Numbered from the stretch's first letter, positions 1 to 6,015 are shown. The stretch is DNA of 6,280 nucleotides from an uncultured Anaerolineales bacterium (GCA_913031335.1 CAJWGI010000086.1:1-6280), one strand, 5' to 3'. The notes: generated from the letters alone by a model not told the origin. Program-made: numbers and translations.

Positions 1-34
1 CACGCCTAGCGGTTGCGCGCAACCGCTAGGCGTG
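1..34. repeat. 34-bp perfect palindrome at the left edge
   Basis: CACGCCTAGCGGTTGCG (1-17) is followed at once by its exact reverse complement (18-34), with no spacer. The right arm encodes the conserved QPLGV of the ALDH, so it is genuine coding sequence. The left arm reads TPSGC in the same frame, which is not what the family shows before that motif. The simplest reading is a fold-back artefact at a contig end; a natural inverted repeat exactly at the edge is less likely. Confidence 0.8.
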
Positions 35-1030
35 GCCGCGCAGATAATACCGTGGAACTTCCCGCTGCTGATGGCGGCGTGGAAGCTGGCGCCCGCGCTC
101 GCCGCCGGAAACACGCTGGTGCTCAAGCCGGCCGAGACCACACCGCTCACCGCCATGGTGCTGGCGGAAATCGTGCGCGAGGCCGGGCTGCCGCCCGGCG
201 TGGTCAACATCGTCACCGGCGGCGGCAAAACCGGCCGGCTGCTGGTGCGCCATCCCGACGTGGACAAAATCGCTTTCACCGGCTCCACGGCGGTGGGGAA
301 AGAGATAATGCGCGCGCTGGCGGGCAGCGGCAAACGTTACACGCTGGAGCTGGGCGGCAAAGCGGCCAACATCATCTTCGCCGACGCCGCCATCGATCAG
401 GCGGTGGAAGGCATCATCACTGCCATCTTCTACAATCAGGGGCATGTCTGCTGCGCCGGATCGCGCCTGTTCGTGCAGGAAAGCGTAGCCGCCGAGGTGA
501 TTGAAAAGCTGCGCGAGCGCATGGAGACGCTTATAGTGGGTGACCCACTGGACAAGAACACCGACGTGGGCGCAATCAACTCGCGCGACCAGCTCGAGCG
601 CATCCACGCCTATGTGGAAATCGGGAAGCAGGAGGGCGGCGAGGTCTACCAGTCTAGCTGCAGCCTACCGGAGAAAGGCTTCTGGCACGTGCCAACGCTG
701 TTCAGCAATGTCTCTCAGTCGCACCGCGTGGTGCAGGAAGAGATCTTCGGGCCTGTGCTGGCGGTACAGACTTTCCGCACTGTGGACGAGGTCATCGCCA
801 AGGCCAACAACACGCCCTACGGACTTTCGGGTGGGGTATGGACCGACAAGGGCGCAAAGATTTTCAAGGTCACGCGCGATATCCGCGCCGGGGTAATCTG
901 GGCGAACACCTTCAACAAGTTCGATCCTGGATCGCCTTTCGGAGGCTATAAGGAGAGTGGAATGGGCCGCGAGGGCGGCATAGAGGGGTTGCTGCCATAC
1001 GTGCGCCTCAGGGCGCCACGGGGGCGATGA
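2..1030 (+). CDS. Aldehyde dehydrogenase (ALDH16-like catalytic subunit), 5'-truncated
   Basis: NAD(P)+-dependent oxidation of an aldehyde to a carboxylate, probably cytosolic; the substrate cannot be read from sequence. The reading frame is open to the left edge, so the N-terminal part of the cofactor domain lies outside the window. The GTG at 32 sits inside the conserved PLGV-x-x-QIIPWNFP stretch and is not a real start. Counting from that codon as residue 1, the visible family motifs are IIPWNFP (oxyanion Asn at 9), LKPAE (Lys 32), FTGST (82-86), ELGGK (general-base Glu 106), NQGHVCCAGSR (catalytic Cys 140, bases 449-451), EEIFGPV and PFGGYKESGMGREGG. The catalytic residues are all intact. 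The RVGDPLDKNTD-like segment and the GREGG-x-EGLLPY ending recall the ALDH16 group, from memory of the family. The stop overlaps the next gene's start as ATGA, implying translational coupling. The first 17 bases may be artefactual, because they are the mirror arm of a palindrome. Family assignment is secure; the ALDH16 subgroup is probable. Confidence 0.93.
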   Translation, partial: TPSGCAQPLGVAAQIIPWNFPLLMAAWKLAPALAAGNTLVLKPAETTPLTAMVLAEIVREAGLPPGVVNIVTGGGKTGRLLVRHPDVDKIAFTGSTAVGKEIMRALAGSGKRYTLELGGKAANIIFADAAIDQAVEGIITAIFYNQGHVCCAGSRLFVQESVAAEVIEKLRERMETLIVGDPLDKNTDVGAINSRDQLERIHAYVEIGKQEGGEVYQSSCSLPEKGFWHVPTLFSNVSQSHRVVQEEIFGPVLAVQTFRTVDEVIAKANNTPYGLSGGVWTDKGAKIFKVTRDIRAGVIWANTFNKFDPGSPFGGYKESGMGREGGIEGLLPYVRLRAPRGR

Positions 1031-1893
1031 TGGGTAAGCGGCTGGACGTGCGCAAGACGCACAAACTCTTTATCGGCGGGCGTTTCCCGCGCAGCGAGTC
1101 CGGGCGCACCTTTCGCTGGGAAGCGCCGGACCGCGCGGCGACGGCGAACATTTGCCGCGCCTCGCGCAAGGATTTCCGTGACGCCGTGACGGAGGCGCGG
1201 GGCGCGTCCGCGAGCTGGGCCGGGCGCACCGCCTACAATCGCGCCCAGATTCTCTATCGTTGCGCCGAAATTCTCGAAGGCCGCAGAGCGCAATTCCGCG
1301 AGGAGCTGCGCGCGCAGGGCACGAGTGCGGCCGCCGCGCGCAAAGAGGTCGCCAGCGCAATCGACCTACTGATTTATTATGCCGGCTGGGCGGACAAATA
1401 CGGGCAGCTCTTCAGCCGCGTCAATCCGGTCGCCGCGCCCTATTTCAATTTCACCGTGCTGGAAGCGACCGGCGTGGTCGCGGTTGTCGCGCCGAGCGAA
1501 TCGGGCCTGCTCGGGCTGCTCGCCGCGCTCGCGCCGGTCATCACCGGCGGCAACACATGCGTGGCGCTGGCAGCGCAGGATTATCCGTTGTGCGCGGTCT
1601 CACTTGCGGAGACGTTGCACACCGCCGACCTCCCCGCCGGCGTGGTCAATTTACTCACCGGTTTCCGCGCCGAGCTGCTGGAGCCGTTCGCGACGCACAT
1701 GGATGTGAACGCACTAGTCTATTTTGGGGATGACCGCGCCGAAATCGCTCAGGCGGAGAGCTGCGCCGCCGAGAACGTCAAGCGCGTCACCGTCTGTGGG
1801 CGCGCAGAGTGGGAGGGCACGCCCGCACTCAACCCGTACGCCATCCTGCGCACGCAGGAAACCAAGACCACCTGGCACCCAATCCGGTTCTGA
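1027..1893 (+). CDS. Degenerate ALDH-like protein (ALDH16 second-domain-like pseudoenzyme)
   Basis: A 288-residue protein with the ALDH N-terminal fold but no catalytic half. LFIGGRFPRSESGRTF (14-29) is a standard ALDH N-terminus, and ATGVVAVVAPSESG through AGVVNLLTG (147-212) follows the cofactor-domain pattern. The functional residues are replaced: PWNFP becomes PSESG (156-160), LKPAE becomes LAAQD (181-185), FTGS becomes YFGDD (232-236), and ELGGK falls in a diverged TVCGRAEW. The protein ends soon afterwards at TKTTWHPIRF, so there is no catalytic cysteine domain. It is therefore probably non-catalytic and structural or regulatory. Members of the ALDH16 family carry such a truncated, inactive second ALDH domain fused to the first; here it is a separate gene overlapping the first by ATGA. 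Either ATG 1027 or the adjacent ATG 1030 could start it. Low-Lys, high-Arg composition and an uninterrupted frame argue for a living gene rather than decay. Alternative: a remnant of a full-length ALDH after deletion. Confidence 0.85.
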   Translation: MMGKRLDVRKTHKLFIGGRFPRSESGRTFRWEAPDRAATANICRASRKDFRDAVTEARGASASWAGRTAYNRAQILYRCAEILEGRRAQFREELRAQGTSAAAARKEVASAIDLLIYYAGWADKYGQLFSRVNPVAAPYFNFTVLEATGVVAVVAPSESGLLGLLAALAPVITGGNTCVALAAQDYPLCAVSLAETLHTADLPAGVVNLLTGFRAELLEPFATHMDVNALVYFGDDRAEIAQAESCAAENVKRVTVCGRAEWEGTPALNPYAILRTQETKTTWHPIRF

Positions 1894-1903
1894 GCGCGGG
1901 CAC

Positions 1904-3409
1904 TCAGAGCGCGTAAATATCGCTGTATTTTTCGCGCAAGTAGCGCATGTACGGGCGCGAATCCATCTCCCCGCCGGTCACGCGCTGCACTAGCTCGCGC
2001 GGGGTGAACTTGCTGCCGTGGCAATGAATGTTTTCGCGCAGCCAACCCAGCAGCGCGCCGAACTCCCCGGCGGCGATGTCCGCATCCAGATTCGGGAGCG
2101 CCTCGCGGGCGCTGTTCAGCAGCTGCACCGAGATAAGATTCCCGATTGAATAAGTAGCGAAATAGCCAATCGCCCCGGTTGACCAGTGGATATCCTGCAG
2201 CACGCCCTCGGCGTCGTTCTCCGGGCGCACGCCCAGATAGCGCTCATATTTGTCGTTCCATGCTGCGGGGAGCTCGTCCAGCTGCAGCGCGCCGGTGAGC
2301 AAATCCAGCTCTAGCTCGAAGCGGATGATGATGTGCAAGTCGTACGTGACCTCGTCGGCTTCCACCCGGATCAGTGACGGCTTCGAGCGGTTGATGGCGC
2401 GATAGAACGCCTCCACATCCACAGCGCCCAGCGCCCCCGGGAAAGCGGCTTGCAACTGCGGGAAGAAATGCTGCCAGAACGGACGGCTGCGCCCAACCAG
2501 ATTCTCCCACAAGCGCGACTGGGATTCGTGCACGCCCAGCGATATTCCGGTGTCTAGCCCGCTGCGCGCCAGATCCGGGGCCACGCCCTGCTCGTAGAGC
2601 GCGTGTCCGGCCTCGTGTAGGGTTCCGAAGAGCGCGGAGGGCAGGAAACTGCCGTTGAAGCGGGTGGTGATGCGCACGTCATCGCTGGAGAAGCTGGTAC
2701 AGAAAGGATGCGGAGCCTCATCCTGGCGGCCGCGCTCGAGATCGTAGCCGAACTTTTGCGCAACCTGCAGTCCGAACGCGCGTTGCAGCTCGATGTCGAA
2801 ATCGCCGTGCAGCATTTCATCGCTGACCGCGTCCGCGCGCGCGCTGATGTCATGCACCAATTCGATGAGCTCGTCCTTGATGGCCGCGAACATCGCGCGT
2901 ACCTCCGCGGTTTTCATCTCCGGCTCGTATTCATCCAGCAGCGGGTCGTAGATATGCTCGTACGGGGCCAGGCATTCCGCCTGCTGCCGGCGCAGCGCAA
3001 GCACCTTCTGCAGATGTGGCTTGAACATGGGGTAATCCGCGGCCTGCCGCGCGCGCACCCAGGCCTCCTGCGCCAGCGCGGTGGTGCGCGCGATTTCAGC
3101 CACAAGCTCGCTGGGGATGTGGCGCTCACGCCCGTATTTGCGGCTGATGAAGCGTACCAGGCTGGCGTCATCCGAATCGTAATCCCAACCATCTGCCGCC
3201 GGATGCAGTTCGGCCAACAGCGCGCCGATTTCGTCAGTGACAAACAGCCGGTGCGCTAGCCCCTCAAGCGTGGCCAATTGCTCAGCCCGCGCCGCGCCGC
3301 CGCCGGGGGGCATGTATGTCTGCTGCTCCCACGCCAGTACCGAGGCGGAGCGCTGCAAATCGACCACTTCTGCCAACAGCGTTTTCAATTCAGTCAATTG
3401 CTTTTCCAT
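1904..3409 (-). CDS. M32 family metallocarboxypeptidase (Taq carboxypeptidase type)
   Basis: Zinc carboxypeptidase that removes C-terminal residues from peptides, presumably in the cytoplasm because no signal peptide is seen. The 501-residue length matches the family norm of about 500. Motifs in order: SVLAWEQQTYMPPG (23-36), HPF (234-236), DVRITTRF (244-251), HEAGH zinc site (265-269, bases 2603-2617), HESQSRLWEN with the third zinc ligand Glu 295, and IHWSTGAIGYFATYSIGNL (407-425). All catalytic residues are intact. A longer frame begins at 3454, but the ATG at 3409 is chosen because GGGAGG lies 6 bases upstream and the protein then begins MEKQLTELK, as expected for the family. The gene is convergent with the ALDH pair (10-base gap) and divergent from the aldolase. 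Nothing suggests a functional link to either neighbour. Confidence 0.97.
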   Translation of the reverse strand: MEKQLTELKTLLAEVVDLQRSASVLAWEQQTYMPPGGGAARAEQLATLEGLAHRLFVTDEIGALLAELHPAADGWDYDSDDASLVRFISRKYGRERHIPSELVAEIARTTALAQEAWVRARQAADYPMFKPHLQKVLALRRQQAECLAPYEHIYDPLLDEYEPEMKTAEVRAMFAAIKDELIELVHDISARADAVSDEMLHGDFDIELQRAFGLQVAQKFGYDLERGRQDEAPHPFCTSFSSDDVRITTRFNGSFLPSALFGTLHEAGHALYEQGVAPDLARSGLDTGISLGVHESQSRLWENLVGRSRPFWQHFFPQLQAAFPGALGAVDVEAFYRAINRSKPSLIRVEADEVTYDLHIIIRFELELDLLTGALQLDELPAAWNDKYERYLGVRPENDAEGVLQDIHWSTGAIGYFATYSIGNLISVQLLNSAREALPNLDADIAAGEFGALLGWLRENIHCHGSKFTPRELVQRVTGGEMDSRPYMRYLREKYSDIYAL

Positions 3410-3415
3410 CTTTTT

Positions 3416-3421
3416 CCTCCC
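3416..3421 (-). promoter_or_regulatory. Shine-Dalgarno site of the M32 gene
   Basis: On the minus strand this reads GGGAGG, followed by AAAAAG and then ATG. The match and spacing are strong, and they decide the start at 3409 over the longer frame from 3454. It is one of only two clear ribosome binding sites in the window. Confidence 0.85.
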
Positions 3422-3434
3422 GCAGGGCCCTGCG
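3421..3434. repeat. 14-bp perfect palindrome in the M32 leader
   Basis: CGCAGGGCCCTGCG is its own reverse complement. It lies between the putative minus-strand -10 box (3445-3450) and the Shine-Dalgarno site of the M32 gene, directly abutting the latter. With no loop bases it fits an operator for a dimeric regulator better than an RNA hairpin, although either is possible. A palindrome of this length can also arise by chance in GC-rich DNA. Confidence 0.4.
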
Positions 3435-3444
3435 CCCGCGGCGA

Positions 3445-3450
3445 AGTCTA
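3445..3450 (-). promoter_or_regulatory. Putative -10 box for the M32 gene
   Basis: The minus strand reads GGTAGACT, with TAGACT as the candidate -10 element. It closely resembles the tRNA-Glu promoter's GGTAGAAT. No convincing -35 box is seen upstream. The predicted transcript would start near 3438, giving a leader of about 29 bases that contains the palindrome and the ribosome binding site. Confidence 0.35.
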
Positions 3451-3475
3451 CCATAATCGCCCGCGCCCGCTGCGG

Positions 3476-3481
3476 TATACT
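3476..3481 (+). promoter_or_regulatory. Putative -10 box for the aldolase gene
   Basis: TATACT within GCGGTATACT is the best -10 match in the divergent region on the plus strand. No good -35 box lies at the usual spacing. Transcription would start near 3488, only a few bases before the GTG at 3493 or the ATG at 3496, so the message would be leaderless or nearly so. The absence of a Shine-Dalgarno sequence before the gene is consistent with this. Confidence 0.4.
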
Positions 3482-3492
3482 GCGCCGGCAGC

Positions 3493-4056
3493 GTGATGAT
3501 TGCAGAAGAGTTCGCCCGCGAGGAGATAGTGCGTCTGGGTGCGCTGCTGCACCGCAATGAGTTGGTGCACGGCGCGGAGGGCAATCTCTCGGCGCGCGTC
3601 GGGCGCGAGCGCATCATCGTCACCCCGGCCGGGCTGCCGAAGGAAAGCTTGCATCCCGCGCAGCTGCTAGCAGTCACGGCAGCCGGGGAATTGGCCGACC
3701 GGCAGACGCCCGCGGCTGCGCGATTGCGGCCCTCCACCGAACTACCCATGCACCTAGGATGCTACCGGCAGCGCACGGACGTGCACGCGGTGGTACACGC
3801 ACACCCGCCCAATCTAGTGGCATGGAGCATGGCCAGCGAAGCGCTGCCGGCTGCGCGCTTTCCCAATCTGGGGGTGACCGCGGTCGCCGAGCGCAGCGCT
3901 TCCGCCCACCACCGCGCCATCGCCGCTCTCATCGGGCAGCACGATGCCATCCTGCTGCGCGGCCATGGCAGCCTTACGGTCGCGCGCGACCTCGCCACGG
4001 CCTACGCCTTGCTGGCGGCGCTGGAACGCGCGGCCGCCCGCGCGCATCCATCTTGA
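3493..4056 (+). CDS. Class II aldolase/adducin family protein (FucA/AraD-like)
   Basis: Zinc-dependent enzyme of the L-fuculose-phosphate aldolase / L-ribulose-5-phosphate epimerase family, acting on a sugar phosphate or related compound in the cytoplasm; the exact substrate is unknown. Visible in the 187 residues: GAEGNLSARV (27-36), IIVTPAGLPK (41-50), PSTELPMH with the presumed catalytic Glu 83, VVHAHPP with zinc ligands His 102 and His 104, and LLRGHGS with the third ligand His 158. The metal site is complete. The protein is somewhat shorter than typical FucA (about 215 residues), and the C-terminal tail after the LERAA helix is minimal. The start is GTG 3493 or the adjoining ATG 3496 (MIAEEFAREEIVRLG); neither has a ribosome binding site. 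Neighbours give no pathway: no kinase or isomerase is present. Methylthioribulose-phosphate dehydratase (MtnB) is a less likely relative. Confidence 0.88.
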   Translation: MMIAEEFAREEIVRLGALLHRNELVHGAEGNLSARVGRERIIVTPAGLPKESLHPAQLLAVTAAGELADRQTPAAARLRPSTELPMHLGCYRQRTDVHAVVHAHPPNLVAWSMASEALPAARFPNLGVTAVAERSASAHHRAIAALIGQHDAILLRGHGSLTVARDLATAYALLAALERAAARAHPS

Positions 4057-4082
4057 CCTCGACTTTCACTACGTGGTAGAAT
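4053..4082 (+). promoter_or_regulatory. Sigma70-type promoter of tRNA-Glu
   Basis: TTGACC (4053-4058) and TAGAAT (4077-4082) are separated by 18 bases, each one or two mismatches from the sigma70 consensus. Transcription would start about 10 bases before the tRNA. The -35 box overlaps the aldolase stop codon (TGA at 4054-4056), so the promoter begins inside the preceding gene. It is the best-formed promoter in the window. Confidence 0.75.
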
Positions 4083-4098
4083 GCCGCCCGTGCCAATC

Positions 4099-4171
4099 GC
4101 CCCCATCGTCTAGGGGACCAGGACGTGGGCCTTTCAAGCCCAAGACCGGAGTTCGAATCTCCGTGGGGGCA
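4099..4171 (+). tRNA. tRNA-Glu (anticodon UUC)
   Basis: Full cloverleaf of 73 bases. The acceptor GCCCCCA (4099-4105) pairs with TGGGGGC (4164-4170), followed by discriminator A. The D-arm is GTC/GAC around AGGGGACC. The anticodon stem TGGGC/GCCCA encloses loop CTTTCAA, with TTC at 4133-4135. The variable loop is AGAC, and the T-arm CGGAG/CTCCG encloses TTCGAAT. The first bases after the acceptor resemble bacterial tRNA-Glu genes (CATCGTCTAG). The 3' CCA is not encoded (CAG follows) and must be added by tRNA nucleotidyltransferase. Decodes GAA/GAG; glutamyl-tRNA may also feed tetrapyrrole synthesis where that route exists. Confidence 0.97.
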
Positions 4172-4230
4172 CAGATCCGGTTGCGCGTAGCCGCGCGCGC
4201 ACAGCGATCGCATGTCTGACCAACCCGAAA

Positions 4231-4650
4231 ATGAAATCTTTCCGCTGCCAATTAAGTGTCTCCGGCGCGCTGGCACTGATATTGCTGCTTTCCGGCTGCA
4301 GCCTGAGCGCGCCCGCGCCGACAGCCGCGCCGGTTCCGGACACTCTCAACGTGACCGTATGGCCGGAGTGGCCGGTGATGCGCGCGGGCATGCAACAGAG
4401 GGTGCATGTGATTGTGGCTGACACTGACGGAAAACGCAAAAGCAGCGCGACCGTACTGGGCAAATGGACGCGGCCAAGCGGCGAGAACGCGGCGCTGGTT
4501 TTCCCGTTGACCGACGCGGACGGATATACATTCGTGCTGCTTCCGGAACACGCGCCGGTGAGCGCGGCCGCGCTGCAGCGCGTGGATGTGCAGGCCACGC
4601 TGCTGGCCAATATCGGGCGCTCGTGGACGCAATATGAGCTGCAACCCTGA
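4231..4650 (+). CDS. Small lipoprotein with predicted beta-rich (Ig-like) domain, function unknown
   Basis: 139 residues that I do not recognise as a named family. A basic start (MKSFRCQ), a hydrophobic stretch (8-20) and lipobox LLSGC (Cys 23 as lipidation site) mark an exported lipoprotein. A short Ala/Pro/Thr linker (27-36) follows. Residues about 37-135 alternate hydrophobic and polar positions in strand-like fashion, with ADTDGKRKSSATV and PLTDADGYTFVLLP segments typical of Ig-like or carrier beta-sandwich domains; this is inference from pattern only. ATG 4231 is chosen for the signal peptide. There is no good ribosome binding site and no clear promoter in the 59 bases after the tRNA, so read-through from the tRNA promoter is possible. 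It overlaps the next lipoprotein gene by 17 bases, suggesting joint expression. Confidence 0.78.
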   Translation: MKSFRCQLSVSGALALILLLSGCSLSAPAPTAAPVPDTLNVTVWPEWPVMRAGMQQRVHVIVADTDGKRKSSATVLGKWTRPSGENAALVFPLTDADGYTFVLLPEHAPVSAAALQRVDVQATLLANIGRSWTQYELQP

Positions 4651-5992
4651 GCCGTCCCGCGCGCGGCTAGCCGTGCTGGCACGATGTTTGTGCGCCGGGT
4701 TTTTGCTGGCAGCCTGCGGTGGCGAAGCCGAGCAGCCCACCCCGGCCGTGGTGCAGCTGCCCGCCCAAACGGCTGCAGCGCCCACGCAAGCTCCCGCCGC
4801 GCACCTGGCCGCGCCCAGCGCCACCGCGCAGGCGGCGGCAATGCAACCGGACGTCACCCCACCGCCTGCGCCGACGGCCACCGTTCTCGTGCCCGAGCCG
4901 ACAATCACGCAACCGCCTGAGGCCACCCACACCGCGGAAGCGGTGGTCGGACCACACAGCTACCCACCGGGGGTGAACCCGCTCAGCGGGCTGCCCGTGG
5001 CCGATGCCGCCGTGCTGCAGCGCCGCCCGCTGGCTATCAAGGTCTCCAATTTCCCGCGCAGCGTACGGCCACAATCCGGGCTAGCCGCTGCCGACATAGT
5101 CTGGGAACATTACGCCGAAGGCGGCACCACCCGTTTCACCGCAGTTTTTTACTCGCGCGACGCCGGGCGCGTCGGCTCCATTCGCTCTGCGCGCCTGATT
5201 GACACCACGCTCACCGAGGCGTTCGCCGGTGCGCTGGTGGCCTCGGGCATGTCTGACGGCACGCTAGAAAGACTACGCCAAAAGAGGTGGTATCCGGCGG
5301 TGATAACTGAATCCACTGGCTTCGGCTGTCCACCACTCTGTCGCGAAGGCCAGAGTGCTAACGCGGTCTTCGCTTCTACAGCCAATATCTGGCAGACCTT
5401 GAGCGAACTCGGTGTTAACACAGCGCCCACCATCAAGGGGCTGGCGTTCTGGAGTGTCACTCCCGCCGGCGGCACGGCAGGCACGCGCGTGCGCGTGCAT
5501 TACAGCCGCGAGGCGTATTCGGAATGGCGCTACAACGCCGCCGGCGACAACTACCTGCGCTGGGCGGAAATATCCCCCGAAGAGATGGCGCCACATTTTG
5601 ACAGCAACACGGGAACACAACTCACGACCGAGAACATCGTCGTGCTTTTCGCCAATCATGTCGTCGATTCCACCGTTCCCGAGGACTACGCCGCCGACGG
5701 CATCCATGCCGCCTTCGCCACCGAGATTCAACTGTGGGGCAGCGGTCCGGCGCTACTCTTCCGCGACGGCCAGGTATATTCCGTCACCTGGGTGCGCATG
5801 GATAGCGCCGACATGCCTTTTCTGGTGGATCCGGTCAATAACCCGGTGCCGTTGCGCCCCGGAAAGACCTGGTTCCACACTGCCGGGCTGTCCTCGGAAA
5901 GCGCGCAAAACGGCGCGGATTGGATCATAACGCACCACTCGCCCTACGACTGGGGAGAACTGATTTTGCCCACCCCAGGCATGGGCGGTTAA
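4634..5992 (+). CDS. DUF3048 (YerB-like) domain lipoprotein
   Basis: Predicted surface lipoprotein of 452 residues with lipobox LLAAC (Cys 28), then a low-complexity Pro/Ala/Thr/Gln linker (about 31-105) that would hold the domain away from the membrane. The N-terminal DUF3048 domain is clear: RRPLAIKVSNFPRSVRPQSG (130-149), ADIVWEHYAEGGTTRF (153-168) and GRVGSIRSARLID (178-190). The C-terminal part shows WRYNAAGDNYLRW (298-310), TGTQLTTENIVVLFANHV (326-343) and LRPGKTWFHTA (407-417), as in the DUF3048 C-terminal domain. The family's biochemical role is not established; Bacillus YerB is the usual reference. ATG 4634 is chosen over the upstream ATG 4586 because it places a proper signal peptide at the N-terminus; GTG 4673 is another possibility. 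Residues 232 and 236 form a CPPLC pair that could be a disulfide outside the cell. Overlaps the preceding lipoprotein gene by 17 bases. Confidence 0.9.
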   Translation: MSCNPEPSRARLAVLARCLCAGFLLAACGGEAEQPTPAVVQLPAQTAAAPTQAPAAHLAAPSATAQAAAMQPDVTPPPAPTATVLVPEPTITQPPEATHTAEAVVGPHSYPPGVNPLSGLPVADAAVLQRRPLAIKVSNFPRSVRPQSGLAAADIVWEHYAEGGTTRFTAVFYSRDAGRVGSIRSARLIDTTLTEAFAGALVASGMSDGTLERLRQKRWYPAVITESTGFGCPPLCREGQSANAVFASTANIWQTLSELGVNTAPTIKGLAFWSVTPAGGTAGTRVRVHYSREAYSEWRYNAAGDNYLRWAEISPEEMAPHFDSNTGTQLTTENIVVLFANHVVDSTVPEDYAADGIHAAFATEIQLWGSGPALLFRDGQVYSVTWVRMDSADMPFLVDPVNNPVPLRPGKTWFHTAGLSSESAQNGADWIITHHSPYDWGELILPTPGMGG

Positions 5993-6004
5993 AGTCCGTA
6001 GATC

Positions 6005-6010
6005 GAGGAG
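6005..6010 (+). promoter_or_regulatory. Shine-Dalgarno site of the aminotransferase gene
   Basis: GAGGAG lies 5 bases before ATG 6016. It supports that start over the ATG at 6011, which is in another frame and gives no recognisable protein. No promoter is evident in the short gap after the DUF3048 gene, so co-transcription is plausible. Confidence 0.75.
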
Positions 6011-6015
6011 ATGTC

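Noticed and set aside
2708..3259. Long plus-strand frame (183 codons) opposite the M32 gene
   Set aside because: It lies wholly antisense to a gene with intact zinc-site motifs. Long antisense frames are expected in GC-rich coding DNA.
3410..3454. 15-residue N-terminal extension of the M32 protein
   Set aside because: The extension would remove the strong GGGAGG ribosome binding site from use and adds residues atypical for the family.
4183..4196. GCGCG-TAGC-CGCGC hairpin after the tRNA as a terminator
   Set aside because: A short 5-bp stem in repetitive GC sequence with no following T-run; not enough for a terminator call.
4069..4276. Minus-strand frames across the tRNA with PHGDSNSGL- and PTEIRTPVLGL-like peptides
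   Set aside because: These peptides are the well-known spurious translations of the reverse complement of tRNA genes; they overlap a confident tRNA-Glu.
4212..4421. A 69-codon plus-strand frame beginning MSDQPENEIF
   Set aside because: The beginning looks protein-like, but the frame soon becomes an Arg-rich shadow of the lipoprotein gene in another frame and has no ribosome binding site.
4134..4932. Long minus-strand frames opposite the two lipoprotein genes
   Set aside because: Low-complexity Gly/Ala/Arg-rich translations of the antisense of the Pro/Ala/Thr linker, with no family resemblance.
5484..5500. Alternating GCGCGTGCGCGTGC run in the DUF3048 gene as a Z-DNA or regulatory repeat
   Set aside because: It encodes GTRVRVH in frame and is explained by GC-rich codon use.
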